This document shows positions 31,329 through 31,339 of a stretch of 31,339 bases of DNA, piece by piece. The position numbers were made by a program, and so were the translations under genes. This DNA is from DAOUBP01 sp034432655 (lineage in GTDB: Bacteria; Chloroflexota; Anaerolineae; CG2-30-64-16). Position 1 is the stretch's first letter; every line of letters begins with the position of its first letter. The notes beneath the pieces were generated by a model. It did not search any database. It was not told the DNA's origin and saw nothing but the letters and a program-made list of their open reading frames with translations. The DNA lies in assembly GCA_034432655.1 (NCBI GenBank), contig DAOUBP010000166.1, positions 1-31,339 of the forward strand, read 5' to 3'.

Positions 31329-31339
31329 CGTTCCCTATA

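Noticed and set aside
1..31339. CRISPR array, phage genes, transposase, toxin-antitoxin pair
   Set aside because: No regularly spaced direct repeats, recombinase motifs or small paired genes of these kinds were seen on either strand.

Overview
This is high-GC bacterial DNA with compact operons, PT-rich lipoprotein linkers, CCA-less tRNA genes, a DUF5107 lipoprotein and a fused GldF/GldG-type ABC component. Together these suggest a Chloroflexota (Anaerolineae/Caldilineae-like) chromosome. The taxon is an inference from gene content, not from a marker gene. I see no phage, insertion sequence, CRISPR array or plasmid genes.

Layout. 1-230: the 3' end of an FmdE-like zinc-ribbon gene. 568-5464 (minus): a three-gene operon of an ABC ATPase, a permease fused to a GldG-like extracytoplasmic domain, and a DUF4340 protein. 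5589-7985: a head-GIN (DUF2807) lipoprotein with a strong terminator, divergent from a MATE exporter. 8015-10827: a secreted S8 protease transcription unit with recognisable promoter and terminator. 10907-12355: a secreted streptogramin-lyase-like beta-propeller. 12491-14669 (minus): GNAT, DUF362 and DUF302 genes. 14836-15170 (minus): a complete tRNA operon (Pro-TGG, Gly-TCC, CAT) with promoter and terminator. 15184-19855 (minus): glycolate-oxidase-like GlcF and GlcD, then the DUF5107 lipoprotein. 20143-20892: an RluA-family pseudouridine synthase. 20908-25125 (minus): a ugpB-ugpA-ugpE-GDPD operon for glycerophosphodiester/glycerol-3-phosphate scavenging, without its own ATPase. 25520-31068 (plus): a tight run of M28-type aminopeptidase, PHP phosphoesterase, TtcA-like tRNA thiolase, inositol-monophosphatase-like enzyme and a membrane-anchored TPR protein.

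How the genes work together. The ugp-like block is the clearest pathway. A surface lipoprotein GDPD can release glycerol-3-phosphate from phospholipid head groups, and UgpB/A/E can import it. GlcD/GlcF would oxidise a 2-hydroxy acid and pass electrons through Fe-S clusters. The first operon probably builds a membrane complex related to the Gld ABC system.

The most unusual material is non-coding. A 94-nt element at 31235-31328 folds on paper into a three-way junction with two arms sharing the same core and loop. A 93-bp, nearly perfect inverted repeat lies just upstream of the peptidase operon and has a competing alternative pairing. A 15-bp perfect hairpin lies between ugpB and ugpA. Inverted repeats also lie at or near the promoters of the ABC, tRNA and glc operons. 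All structural statements come from reading base complementarity by eye. No folding, homology search or statistics was run.
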